Source of the DNA: Glutamicibacter sp. B1
GTDB lineage: Bacteria; Actinomycetota; Actinomycetes; Actinomycetales; Micrococcaceae
Direction of reading: 5' to 3'
DNA: 64,000 nucleotides
NCBI RefSeq assembly: GCF_039602135.1
Contig: NZ_CP125942.1
Span: forward strand, 1,612,001-1,676,000
The position numbers and the translations under genes are program-made. This document shows positions 51,510-59,526 of this stretch, one piece after another (the first letter of the stretch is position 1; every line of letters starts with the position of its first letter). The notes beneath the pieces were generated by a model, which made no database searches, was not told where the DNA came from, and was given only the letters and a program-made list of their open reading frames with translations.

Positions 51510-52967
51510 GTGACCCAGCAGTCTGTCGTTGCCCAGCAAGAATGGAGCGGGCGCGAAGAGCTCGCCGAGGCCATGATTCCACTGATTGGACGCTTGTACC
51601 GCAAGAACAATGTGGTCTCGTCCGTCTATGGTCGGAAGCTGATCAACCAGTCCGCCATCGATATCATCAAGGCACACCGCGTCGTGCGCCGCATTGACGG
51701 CGAAGAGCTAAGCCTGAAGGCAACCAAAGCCATTCTCGATGAAATTGAAACCCTGAATGTTGGATCGGTTTCCGTTGACCTTGGCCGTTTGAACAAGAAG
51801 TTCAAGGAATCTGGTTCCGTAGACCTCAACGCTTTCCTCAGCAACGAACTCGGCGAAAAAGTCGGTCAGGCTGGAGCCACCGATGCAGAACCCAAGGATG
51901 TCGTTCTGTATGGCTTCGGTCGAATTGGTCGCCTACTAGCCCGCATCCTCATCGAACGTGGCGGATACGGCCTGCGTCTTCGTGCCATTGTGGTCCGCAA
52001 GGGATCCGATGATGACATCGTCAAGCGTGCTTCGCTGTTGCGTCGTGACTCAGTACACGGTCGCTTTGAAGGTTCGATCACCGTCGACGAGGAAAACAAC
52101 ACCATCCTCGCCAACGGAACCCTGATCAAGGTCATCTATTCGAATGACCCAGCTACGGTGGATTACACCGAATACGGAATCGACAACGCTATCGTCGTGG
52201 ATAACACCGGTCGCTGGCGCGATGAAGCTGGACTGTCCCAGCACTTGCAGGCCAAGGGTGTTGCCCGCGTACTGCTGACCGCTCCAGGCAAGGGCGATTT
52301 GAAGAACATTGTTCACGGCATCAACGATTCCTGGATCACCGCCGAGGACAAGATCGTTACCGCAGCATCATGCACCACCAACGCCATCACCCCAGTGCTC
52401 AAGGCCCTGAACGACAAGTTCGGTGTCACCCACGGACACGTTGAGACCGTTCACTCGTTCACCAACGACCAGAACCTGATCGACAACTTCCACAAGGGCG
52501 AACGCCGTGGCCGTGCTGCTGCGTTGAACATGGTGATCACCGAAACCGGTGCTGCTAAGGCTGTGGCTAAGGCCCTGCCAGAGTTCGAAGGCAAGCTGAC
52601 CGGTAACGCCATCCGCGTACCAACCCCAGATGTCTCCATGGCCATTCTGAACCTGAACCTGGAGAACGAAACCACCAAGGAAGAGCTCAACGCTTACCTT
52701 CGCGAAACGTCATTGACCTCGAACCTGCACAAGCAGATCGACTACATTGACTCCCCAGAGGTCGTCTCCACCGACTTTGTTGGCTCACGCCGTGCCGGCA
52801 TTGTCGACGGTTTGGCCACCATCGTTTCAGGCAAGAACGCTGTTGTCTACGTATGGTACGACAACGAGTTTGGCTACTCTTGCCAGGTAGTACGTGTGAT
52901 CGAAACGATCGCCGGAACCCACCCGGTAGCAGTTCCTGCAGTGAAGGCTGAAGCAGTCACCGCCTAA
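51510..52967 (+). CDS. gapB: Glyceraldehyde-3-phosphate dehydrogenase, long GapB type
   Basis: A 485-residue GAPDH with an unusual N-terminal extension of about 128 residues (EELAEAMIPLIGRLYRKNNVVSSVYGRKLINQSAIDI...) before the nucleotide-binding domain GFGRIGRLLARIL (135-147). The catalytic Cys288 is in AASCTTNAITP, and YDNEFGYSCQVVRV is the C-terminal signature. Ordinary GAPDH is about 335 residues; this length matches GapB of Corynebacterium glutamicum, which works mainly in gluconeogenesis with NADP. GTG 51510, with GGAAGGA upstream, is chosen over the longer frame. It stands alone, ended by a terminator. Confidence 0.93.
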   Translation: MTQQSVVAQQEWSGREELAEAMIPLIGRLYRKNNVVSSVYGRKLINQSAIDIIKAHRVVRRIDGEELSLKATKAILDEIETLNVGSVSVDLGRLNKKFKESGSVDLNAFLSNELGEKVGQAGATDAEPKDVVLYGFGRIGRLLARILIERGGYGLRLRAIVVRKGSDDDIVKRASLLRRDSVHGRFEGSITVDEENNTILANGTLIKVIYSNDPATVDYTEYGIDNAIVVDNTGRWRDEAGLSQHLQAKGVARVLLTAPGKGDLKNIVHGINDSWITAEDKIVTAASCTTNAITPVLKALNDKFGVTHGHVETVHSFTNDQNLIDNFHKGERRGRAAALNMVITETGAAKAVAKALPEFEGKLTGNAIRVPTPDVSMAILNLNLENETTKEELNAYLRETSLTSNLHKQIDYIDSPEVVSTDFVGSRRAGIVDGLATIVSGKNAVVYVWYDNEFGYSCQVVRVIETIAGTHPVAVPAVKAEAVTA

Positions 52968-52982
52968 GGAATCATCGCCTAG

Positions 52983-53046
52983 ACTTCGGGATCATGCCCA
53001 CGCATCCTTGCGTTGGTGCATGGTCCCGAAGTTCTTTAATCTGGTA
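52983..53046 (+). terminator. Terminator of the GapB-type gene
   Basis: A 15-bp stem with one G-T pair (52983-52997 with 53028-53042) around a 30-base loop with its own CCACGCA/TGCGTTGG hairpin, then TTCTTT. Confidence 0.8.
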
Positions 53047-53100
53047 CCAACTAACTAAGCTGTTAGGCTCTGAGCATCAGCGCTAGCGAAAGGTGCCCGG

Positions 53101-54147
53101 ATGGAACGCGAAAGGCTTTTAGCGGCTCGGATGCACAGCCAGCTACTCACAGCGCCTGCCGGATCCGTTCTTGATGCTGCCAGGCACATGTTGGCTACCC
53201 AAGCTCAAGACTTTATTGCAGGCCGTTACGCCCTAGCCCAACGCGTAGACCCGATGCCCAACCGGGCACAGGTCAATCAGCTGTTCAATGAGGGCTTACT
53301 GGTCCGATCCTGGACTATGCGTGGAACTTTGCACATCGCCTTGGCTGAAGATGCACAATGGTTGGTACAACTAGCCAAGGATCGCACCCTGAGGTCAGCG
53401 GCTGCTAGGCATCGTGAATTGCAGATTGATCCTGCAACGATCGACGCAGCGGGAGAGGCGATCTCCTCGTATCTTCGTGACATGGGGCAGGGGAGCAGGA
53501 ACGCACTCTTTGAACAGTTAGAACAACACGGAATCGGCACGCGAAGCCAGCGAGGGTTGCACCTACTGCTGGCATTAGTCCAACATGGACTGCTGTGCCT
53601 AGGTCCTATTCCCGCGGGAGCCAAGCTGGTCGCCCAAGACTTTGTGCTCGTCGAGTCATGGATCAGCAAACATCATGTTCCCGAAGACCCACTACAGGAG
53701 CTGGTGACACGTTACCTAGATTCCCATGGTCCAGCCACACTGCGAGATGCTGCCTGGTATTCCGGGCAAACGCTAACAACCATCCGCCACGCCGCAGCCG
53801 AGTTGGGCGGAGTGTTGATCAGCGTAGGGAAGGACGGGCGTGGGGAAGACTTCTTGGTGGTAGAAGGATCGCTAGCCCATCAGGCGCTGGAATCCACTGA
53901 ACCACCAGAACTACCCAGGCGTCTACTAGGACCCTTCGACGAGTACTACCTGTCCTGTGTGGAACGTAGCCTCATCGCCGACACCGAAATGCAGCAACAG
54001 ATCACCCCAGGGAAGAACGGAATGTTCAACGCCTTTTGGCTTGAACAGGGGCGTGCCTCACAGCTCTGGGATGCAAATATAGCGCCGGCCGATTCGCTCG
54101 GCGCGACGCTACATCAGCAGTACCTAGACTTCAGAGCTACCAGTTAG
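53101..54147 (+). CDS. AlkZ-like (HTH_42) DNA glycosylase-family protein
   Basis: A 348-residue protein of the winged-helix HTH_42 family that includes AlkZ and E. coli YcaQ. The family's catalytic stretch is seen in ARHMLATQAQDFIAGRYAL, where Gln34-Ala-Gln36 matches the QxQ motif of AlkZ-type glycosylases; the SWTMRGTLHIALAEDAQWL segment and the C-terminal LLGPFDEYYLSC / GKNGMFNAFWLEQGRASQLWD are also typical. AlkZ unhooks azinomycin crosslinks and related proteins remove bulky alkylated bases. Activity here is inferred from the motif only. Convergent with def. Confidence 0.85.
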   Translation: MERERLLAARMHSQLLTAPAGSVLDAARHMLATQAQDFIAGRYALAQRVDPMPNRAQVNQLFNEGLLVRSWTMRGTLHIALAEDAQWLVQLAKDRTLRSAAARHRELQIDPATIDAAGEAISSYLRDMGQGSRNALFEQLEQHGIGTRSQRGLHLLLALVQHGLLCLGPIPAGAKLVAQDFVLVESWISKHHVPEDPLQELVTRYLDSHGPATLRDAAWYSGQTLTTIRHAAAELGGVLISVGKDGRGEDFLVVEGSLAHQALESTEPPELPRRLLGPFDEYYLSCVERSLIADTEMQQQITPGKNGMFNAFWLEQGRASQLWDANIAPADSLGATLHQQYLDFRATS

Positions 54148-54159
54148 GTAGCCAGAAGC

Positions 54160-54732
54160 TTAGTGACCAAAAGGATCCTCATCGGTTCCCGGAAGCCACG
54201 TATTTCCCGGTACGCCCCAACCCAAAGCCTTCTTCGCCTTCTTCCAGCGCTTGTCCCAACGTGGCTGCAACTTATCCACGTACAAGAATCCATCAAGGTG
54301 GTCGTATTCGTGCTGCATAATGCGAGCAAACCAATCATGAGCCTCGAAGGAAATCGGCTGCCCGAACTCATCGAAGCCTTCCACCTTGGCATAGTCCGCA
54401 CGCTTGAGCGGGTAGTTCAGCCCAGGTACCGACAAGCAACCCTCAGATTCTTCATCAGCATCAGCAGGTGCCTGTGAGACCTTAGAGAGCGTCAGCTTCG
54501 GGTTGATGACCACACCACGCTCTGGCGCAGTGTCTTGGTCAGCGTAGATATAGGTGAACAAGCGTAGACCGACACCAATTTGAGGAGCGGCCAGTCCTAC
54601 GCCGTGTGCTTCGTCCATGGTGACGTGCATGTCTGCAACAAGCTGACGAAGCTCATCATCAAACTCGGTCACCTCTACCGCGCGACGATGTAGAACTGGT
54701 TCTCCATAAACGGTGATCTGCCTAATTGGCAC
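54160..54732 (-). CDS. def: Peptide deformylase
   Basis: A 190-residue iron/zinc hydrolase that removes the N-formyl group from new proteins. The three motifs are visible: HGVGLAAPQIG, EGCLSVPGLNYPL (metal Cys) and QHEYDHLDGFLYVDKL (HExxH-type metal His pair with Glu). The C-terminal tail is rich in Lys and Trp. GTG 54732 with AAAGGA upstream is preferred over an upstream TTG. An acyl-CoA dehydrogenase gene lies 24 bases upstream, so they may be co-transcribed. Confidence 0.94.
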   Translation of the reverse strand: MPIRQITVYGEPVLHRRAVEVTEFDDELRQLVADMHVTMDEAHGVGLAAPQIGVGLRLFTYIYADQDTAPERGVVINPKLTLSKVSQAPADADEESEGCLSVPGLNYPLKRADYAKVEGFDEFGQPISFEAHDWFARIMQHEYDHLDGFLYVDKLQPRWDKRWKKAKKALGWGVPGNTWLPGTDEDPFGH

Positions 54733-54756
54733 GGGATCAGGTCCTTTCAAAAAAAC

Positions 54757-55905
54757 TTAAAGTGCTCGTCCAATAGTTTCACGCATGATCTCGCTTGTGC
54801 CACCAAAAATGGTCAACAAGCGTGCAGCAGTGAATGACTGGGCGATGGGGTACTCCATGATGTAGCCGTAACCACCATGAATCTGCAACGCCTTATCGGA
54901 CAACCGTTTTGCGCTCTCACTAGCCCAAAGTTTTACTTCTGCTGCTTCTTGCGCGTCTAGTTCACCATTATTAAAAGCCAAGACCGCTTGGTCAACAAAT
55001 GTCTGAGTGACATGGGACTCAGTCTTCAAATTAGCCAGTTCAAATCGGGTGTTTTGATACTGAGTCAATGCTTGACCAAAAGTTGAACGATTCTTTGCAT
55101 GCTCCAAAGCCTGCTCGAATGCCGCCGTAGAAATCGCCGCTGCTGCGACAGCGATTGCCAGACGGGCCTGTGGCAACTGTTCCTTCACGTAAGCCAGACC
55201 CTGTCCAACCTCGCCGATGCGGTCAGCATCGGAGACGCGGACCTCGTCGAAGAAGAGCTCGGCAGTATCTGAGGCGCGTAGCCCCATCTTGTCGAATGGA
55301 TTGCCGTTGGTGTAACCCTCAGAACGCTCCACCATAAATAGCGAGAACGATGATTCAGAAGCGCGGCCACTTTCCCCATCGGTGCGGGCCAGTACCAATG
55401 CGGCGTCACCGAACGCGCCGTTACCAATAAAAGTCTTCTGACCGCTCAACAGCCACTGTTCGCCATCACGCACAGCTTTGGTACGCACCGCGCGTAGATC
55501 CGAACCGGCACCTGGCTCGGTGAACGCGCAAGAGGTAATCGTTGAGCCATCGACCATACGAGGCAGCCACTTAGCTTTGAGCTCATCAGAGCCGTAGGCC
55601 AATAGGTAGGGAAGTACAAGATCATCGTGAAGGTGGAACGCTAGCGCCACGGCCAAATGACCTGCGCGGACGAACTCTTCATCAAGTACGACGCGGAAAC
55701 GGTAATCATCGATTCCCATTCCGCCGAATTCTTCGGGAACAGCTAGGCCCAGCAAGCCATTCTCGCCAGCTGACTGCCACACCTCACGCGGAATCTGGTG
55801 GTCCTTCTCCCACTGAGCGTATTTTCCAGAGACTTCACGGGTATTGAACTCCGTAGCCAACTCACGGAACTGTTCGTGGTCCTCTTCAAAAAGCGCGCGT
55901 TTCAC
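54757..55905 (-). CDS. Acyl-CoA dehydrogenase
   Basis: A 382-residue flavoprotein of the acyl-CoA dehydrogenase family. The conserved segments TSCAFTEPGAGSDLRAVRTKA (FAD/acyl-CoA site), the middle beta-domain SGQKTFIGNG, and QIHGGYGYIMEYPIAQSFTAARLLTIFGGTSEIMRETIGRAL at the C-terminus (FAD-contact and catalytic-base region) are clear. Likely a long-chain or very-long-chain acyl-CoA oxidising enzyme, but specificity cannot be told. GTG 55905 is chosen (AAAGG ten bases upstream) since KRALFEEDHEQFRELA matches the family start. Upstream ATG codons remain possible. Confidence 0.92.
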   Translation of the reverse strand: MKRALFEEDHEQFRELATEFNTREVSGKYAQWEKDHQIPREVWQSAGENGLLGLAVPEEFGGMGIDDYRFRVVLDEEFVRAGHLAVALAFHLHDDLVLPYLLAYGSDELKAKWLPRMVDGSTITSCAFTEPGAGSDLRAVRTKAVRDGEQWLLSGQKTFIGNGAFGDAALVLARTDGESGRASESSFSLFMVERSEGYTNGNPFDKMGLRASDTAELFFDEVRVSDADRIGEVGQGLAYVKEQLPQARLAIAVAAAAISTAAFEQALEHAKNRSTFGQALTQYQNTRFELANLKTESHVTQTFVDQAVLAFNNGELDAQEAAEVKLWASESAKRLSDKALQIHGGYGYIMEYPIAQSFTAARLLTIFGGTSEIMRETIGRAL

Positions 55906-56440
55906 AGGGGGAGTACCTTTCATTGGATGGGAAGGCAGTAAGCAACACAAAGGCTTGCCAAAGTACAACCTCCATTATGGTTGTTTGCTCGAAATCATGC
56001 CTACTTGAACCGCTGGTGGCAGCATCTGAGTCCCAAAGTAACGCCAGATGTCTCGAAAAATACGGGGTTAGACCCAAAACAAGGACCGTTTCGAACATAG
56101 ATTCGAACCCTCGCTTTCACACTTCTGAAATATGACATAACGAGTTTGCTTCAAGCTGCCCATCGCTGGTGGGGGACTGTATGGCGCTCGCCGATAGGCG
56201 CGAGTTCCGCTGTAAGTGCGATCATGAGTGAAAGGGCTGAATTTGGAAATCTGATTCTCGTGGAGGAAGTTTCCTGGGTCGTGAACCGTGTCGCTACCAT
56301 CTGCAATGTGCACCGTGGTGGAGTTCCTTCGAGGAATGCCTTGGTCCACGCAAAATGGTCGAGGTGCCTGAGAAGATGAGAGTGTGGTGTGGGTTTCGCT
56401 GATGAGATACGCCAAGATCACGACATGTTGTGAAGAAAAA
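55906..56440. other. Long gap with no recognised gene
   Basis: About 535 bases between acyl-CoA dehydrogenase and the tRNA-His terminator. A 117-codon frame on the minus strand (56068-56421) and a 77-codon frame on the plus strand (56146-56379) are open, but neither has a ribosome-binding site, a recognised family or convincing codon use. It may be a decayed gene or simply regulatory DNA. Confidence 0.4.
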
Positions 56441-56497
56441 ATGAGGTCCGAGCCTTTCGGAAGAGAAAAATTCTCTTTCCGAAAACTCGGACCTCAT
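56441..56497 (-). terminator. Terminator of tRNA-His copy 1
   Basis: A long hairpin with an outer perfect 12-bp stem (56441-56452 with 56486-56497) and an inner imperfect stem. T6 follows on the minus strand. Confidence 0.92.
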
Positions 56498-56503
56498 ACT
56501 CGG

Positions 56504-56577
56504 GGTGAGTAACGGGGTTTGAACCCGCGACCTTCTGGACCACAACCAGACGCTCTACCGACTGAGCTATACCCACC
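56504..56577 (-). tRNA. tRNA-His (anticodon GUG), copy 1
   Basis: Cloverleaf with the extra 5' G(-1), acceptor GTGGGTA/TACTCAC, anticodon stem TCTGG/CCAGA with loop TTGTGGT (GTG), T loop TTCAAAC, discriminator C73. The next bases are CCG, so the CCA end is not encoded. It lies inverted relative to copy 2 on the other side of orn. Confidence 0.96.
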
Positions 56578-56726
56578 ACGTTTGCCTTGAACCAAGTCAC
56601 AACGTAATTGCGCTTCAACTGAAGGCCTTGGCAACGAGAATTACTATACACCGAAACTTTGCTGAAATACCAATTGAAGATTCAATGCGCCAAGCAACAC
56701 ATTTTAGGTGGGGTAAATTTGAGTCC

Positions 56727-57338
56727 ATGCCTACTACTGCAGAAAAACTTGTCTGGATTGATTGTGAGATGACCGGGCTCAGCCTGGAAAACGATGCGTT
56801 AATTGAAGTCGCGGTCCTTGTGACCGATTCTGAACTGAACGTTCTTGGTGACGGGGTATCTGTCGTAATTAAGCCTGAGCCTGAGGCCCTAGAGCAGATG
56901 GGTGACTTCGTTCGCAATATGCACATCAATAGCGGGCTGCTCGAAGAGCTCGATGGTGGGGTGAGCATGGAAGAGGCCACCTCAGTAGTCATGGACTATA
57001 TCCGCGCCTATGCTCCAGAACCTGGCACGGCATTGCTGGCCGGTAATTCTGTTGGCACTGACAAGACTTTCTTGGTGCGCGACATGCCTGAAGTGATTGA
57101 CCACCTTCACTACCGGATCATCGACGTCTCCACCATCAAGGAACTGAGCCGCCGCTGGTATCCAAAGGCCTACTACTCAGCCCCGGCGAAAGACGGCAAT
57201 CATCGTGCACTCGGTGACATTCGAGATTCGATTGACGAGCTGCGTTATTACCGTGCCGCGGTCATGGTTCCGGCGCCAGGTCCAACCTCAGAAATTGCCT
57301 CGGAAATCGCAGCGGAAATTAAATCGAACCCTTCCTAG
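56727..57338 (+). CDS. orn: Oligoribonuclease
   Basis: A 203-residue DEDDh 3'-5' exoribonuclease that degrades 2-5-mer RNA, including pGpG from cyclic di-GMP. The motifs are WIDCEMTGLSLENDALIEVAVLVTD (Asp, Glu), LLAGNSVGTDKTFLVRDMPEV (Asp), and KDGNHRALGDIRDSIDELRYY (His, Asp). ATG 56727 gives the standard MPTTAEKLVWIDCEMTG start; the frame is open for 33 more codons upstream. It is flanked on each side by a tRNA-His gene, an association also seen with hisT next to orn in mycobacteria. Confidence 0.96.
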   Translation: MPTTAEKLVWIDCEMTGLSLENDALIEVAVLVTDSELNVLGDGVSVVIKPEPEALEQMGDFVRNMHINSGLLEELDGGVSMEEATSVVMDYIRAYAPEPGTALLAGNSVGTDKTFLVRDMPEVIDHLHYRIIDVSTIKELSRRWYPKAYYSAPAKDGNHRALGDIRDSIDELRYYRAAVMVPAPGPTSEIASEIAAEIKSNPS

Positions 57339-57350
57339 AGAAGGATTGAG

Positions 57351-57402
57351 GGTGCCCCTGGTTGCGGGTGATGCAACCCACAGCCACAGGGGGCGCTTTC
57401 GA
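57351..57402 (+). terminator. Probable terminator of orn
   Basis: Outer stem TGCCCCTG/CAGGGGGCG (57352-57360 with 57387-57396, one bulge) enclosing GTTGC/GCAAC (57361-57365 with 57373-57377), then CTTTC. Confidence 0.6.
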
Positions 57403-57499
57403 TTGGCCAGCACAAGCAAAGTGTGTGTATAGTATTTGACGTTGCTGAATACGAAGTCAAAGCATAAAAGTGTTTTTGACTTGGTATAAAAGTAAACAT

Positions 57500-57576
57500 G
57501 GTGGGTATAGCTCAGTCGGTAGAGCGTCTGGTTGTGGTCCAGAAGGTCGCGGGTTCAAACCCCGTTACTCACCCCA
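57500..57576 (+). tRNA. tRNA-His (anticodon GUG), copy 2
   Basis: The same body as copy 1, in inverted orientation, but with CCA encoded (57574-57576). AT-rich TATAAA lies 10 bases before its 5' end and may be a -10 element. Confidence 0.96.
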
Positions 57577-57582
57577 TATGAT

Positions 57583-57620
57583 CACCCGATTGGAAACAGT
57601 GTTTCCGATCGGGTGTTTTA
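57583..57620 (+). terminator. Terminator of tRNA-His copy 2
   Basis: A 15-bp stem (57583-57597 with 57601-57615, one G-T pair), 3-base loop, then TTTTA. Confidence 0.93.
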
Positions 57621-57865
57621 TTTTCATGCGAGATGAGTATGAATTCGAAAATCGTTTAGTGTGATTCGCTTCGCATGCGGGCTGTCCTCCACTGTTCAGA
57701 TGGTCGTGCATGCTAAAGTTTCGCTTGATTCTTTTGTAATTTGGGGCGCCTTGCGCCCGGCCGCGGGAGAGGTTCGCATCGGGTCCGATGAGGCTTGTCA
57801 GCATGCGCAATATCTGTGCGGCAAACCCCCGTTATGAGCGGTGTGAGGACGGCGAGAGGGAAAAG

Positions 57866-59440
57866 GTGGCGCCAGATATGCGGAAGGAATTCGCAGCGCA
57901 GCCCGCGACAGATGCGTCATCGGTGACCGCCCGTCGCGCGGTCATCAATCCGCTCTGGCAAGGACTACTCGGCTCCATATTAATTACCATCGGCTCCTTC
58001 GGTGTTGGCTGGCTAGCCAGTGTCTCTCCAATGAACCGTAACGCCCTGTTGATTGCCATTCGTACCGAGTACTCAGGGGTTATCGCCTCCACCGTGGTGA
58101 TGACCGTGGGCTGTTGGATTCTCTTTCGAGGTTGGCTACGGCTGGGCCAGGTGCACGCCGGCTGGGGTCCTGAATCCTTAAAGGCAGTCAAGAAGGCTGT
58201 CTGGATTTGGTCCGCGCCGATGTTGGTGGCGCTACCAATTTTCTCCCGCGATGTCTTTGCCTACATCGGGCAGGGCCGCCTGGTGGATGCGGGGCAGGAC
58301 CCCTATGTCACTGGCATTTCCTCATTGAACAACTGGTTTCAGCTAGGCACCGACATTACCTGGGCCCAGGATGAAACCCCCTATGGCCCGTTATTCCTCT
58401 TGCTCGAATATTGGGTGTTCCGAGCCGTAGGCTCCAGCCCCGATCTATCGGTGCTGCTCTTCCGTTTGATCGCCTTCGTTGGGGTCATCCTGTGCCTGAT
58501 CTACGTGCCCAAGCTGGCGGCCCTGCACAAAGTCTCCGGCGCAAAGGCCGCCTGGATTACTGTCGCTAATCCGCTGTTCCTGATCAGCTTCGTCGCTTCG
58601 GCGCACAATGACGCGATCATGGTGGGACTAGCGGTGGCGGCAACCTACTATGCTGCCACCCGCCGCGGAATCCTCGCCGTCGTGTTGATCACCGCATCCG
58701 TGGGTATTAAGCCGATCACCATGGTGCTCTTGCCCTTTATCGGCCTGCTGTGGGCAGGAACCGCAGCAAGCTGGCCGCGCAAGATTCTCTACTGGTGCTA
58801 CACCCTGGCACTGTTCGCCACCATCATGTTGGCCGTCGGCCTGGCCAATGGCTATGGCATCGGCTGGCTGAAGGTCATGCTGGGCACCGGTACCGGTTCG
58901 GTAATCTTCGCCCCGGTCGGCGCCCTTAACGCCTTGCTTTCCGGTCTCTTCGACGCCTTTTCACTACCAACCAACTGGATCCTTCCGGTACTGAAATTTG
59001 GCGGTCGCCTGCTTTCGGTCGCGCTGGTACTGGTACTGATTTTTAAAGGTAAGCCCTCACACTTGGTACAGCGCATGGCGTTGGCATTCACCGCCTTGGT
59101 GGTGCTTTCGCCGATTGTGCAGCCCTGGTACCTGTTGTGGTTACTGCCCTTCTTTGCTGCTACCGGCATTCGTGATGACTGGCAGATCGTTTGGGTGTAC
59201 TTCACCACCGCGTTCTTCATTGCTTTCGGCGCTGCCGATCAGCTCTTTATCTGGCAATTCCTCGGCGAACTTGATCCGTGGGTTAAACACCTATCCACCG
59301 GCATCTCCTGGGCCGCCATGTTCTATTTGGCCTACCTCGATCCGCGCACACGCAGGTTATTCACCGGGCTGGTTCCGTCCAAAAAGTGGCTGAAGGTTTT
59401 CCGCAGCCGCCCCAATAAGGATGGGGTCGCATCATCGTAG
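57866..59440 (+). CDS. MptB-like membrane mannosyltransferase, first copy
   Basis: A 524-residue integral membrane GT-C glycosyltransferase with about 12-13 helices. It resembles MptB, the polyprenyl-phosphomannose-dependent alpha-1,6-mannosyltransferase of lipomannan synthesis: GLLGSILITIGSFGVGWLA first helix, FSRDVFAYIGQGRLVDAGQDPY, TPYGPLFLLLEYWVF loop, NPLFLISFVASAHNDAIMVGLAVAATYYA, and SPIVQPWYLLWLLPFFA. The start is uncertain: GTG 57866 follows GAGAGG by 6 bases; ATG 57788 would add 26 residues not seen in the paralogue. It is the first of three clustered membrane glycosyltransferases. Confidence 0.85.
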   Translation: MAPDMRKEFAAQPATDASSVTARRAVINPLWQGLLGSILITIGSFGVGWLASVSPMNRNALLIAIRTEYSGVIASTVVMTVGCWILFRGWLRLGQVHAGWGPESLKAVKKAVWIWSAPMLVALPIFSRDVFAYIGQGRLVDAGQDPYVTGISSLNNWFQLGTDITWAQDETPYGPLFLLLEYWVFRAVGSSPDLSVLLFRLIAFVGVILCLIYVPKLAALHKVSGAKAAWITVANPLFLISFVASAHNDAIMVGLAVAATYYAATRRGILAVVLITASVGIKPITMVLLPFIGLLWAGTAASWPRKILYWCYTLALFATIMLAVGLANGYGIGWLKVMLGTGTGSVIFAPVGALNALLSGLFDAFSLPTNWILPVLKFGGRLLSVALVLVLIFKGKPSHLVQRMALAFTALVVLSPIVQPWYLLWLLPFFAATGIRDDWQIVWVYFTTAFFIAFGAADQLFIWQFLGELDPWVKHLSTGISWAAMFYLAYLDPRTRRLFTGLVPSKKWLKVFRSRPNKDGVASS

Positions 59441-59526
59441 CTCCGATCCACCGCGATGACCGGCCATCGGCAAACGCGAAGCAGCGCCTAGCCCACGATG
59501 CCAAAGGACCCATAACTCAGGGTCTT

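Noticed and set aside
56068..56421. 117-codon minus-strand frame as a gene
   Set aside because: No ribosome-binding site, no family likeness, and unusual composition; treated as part of an empty gap.
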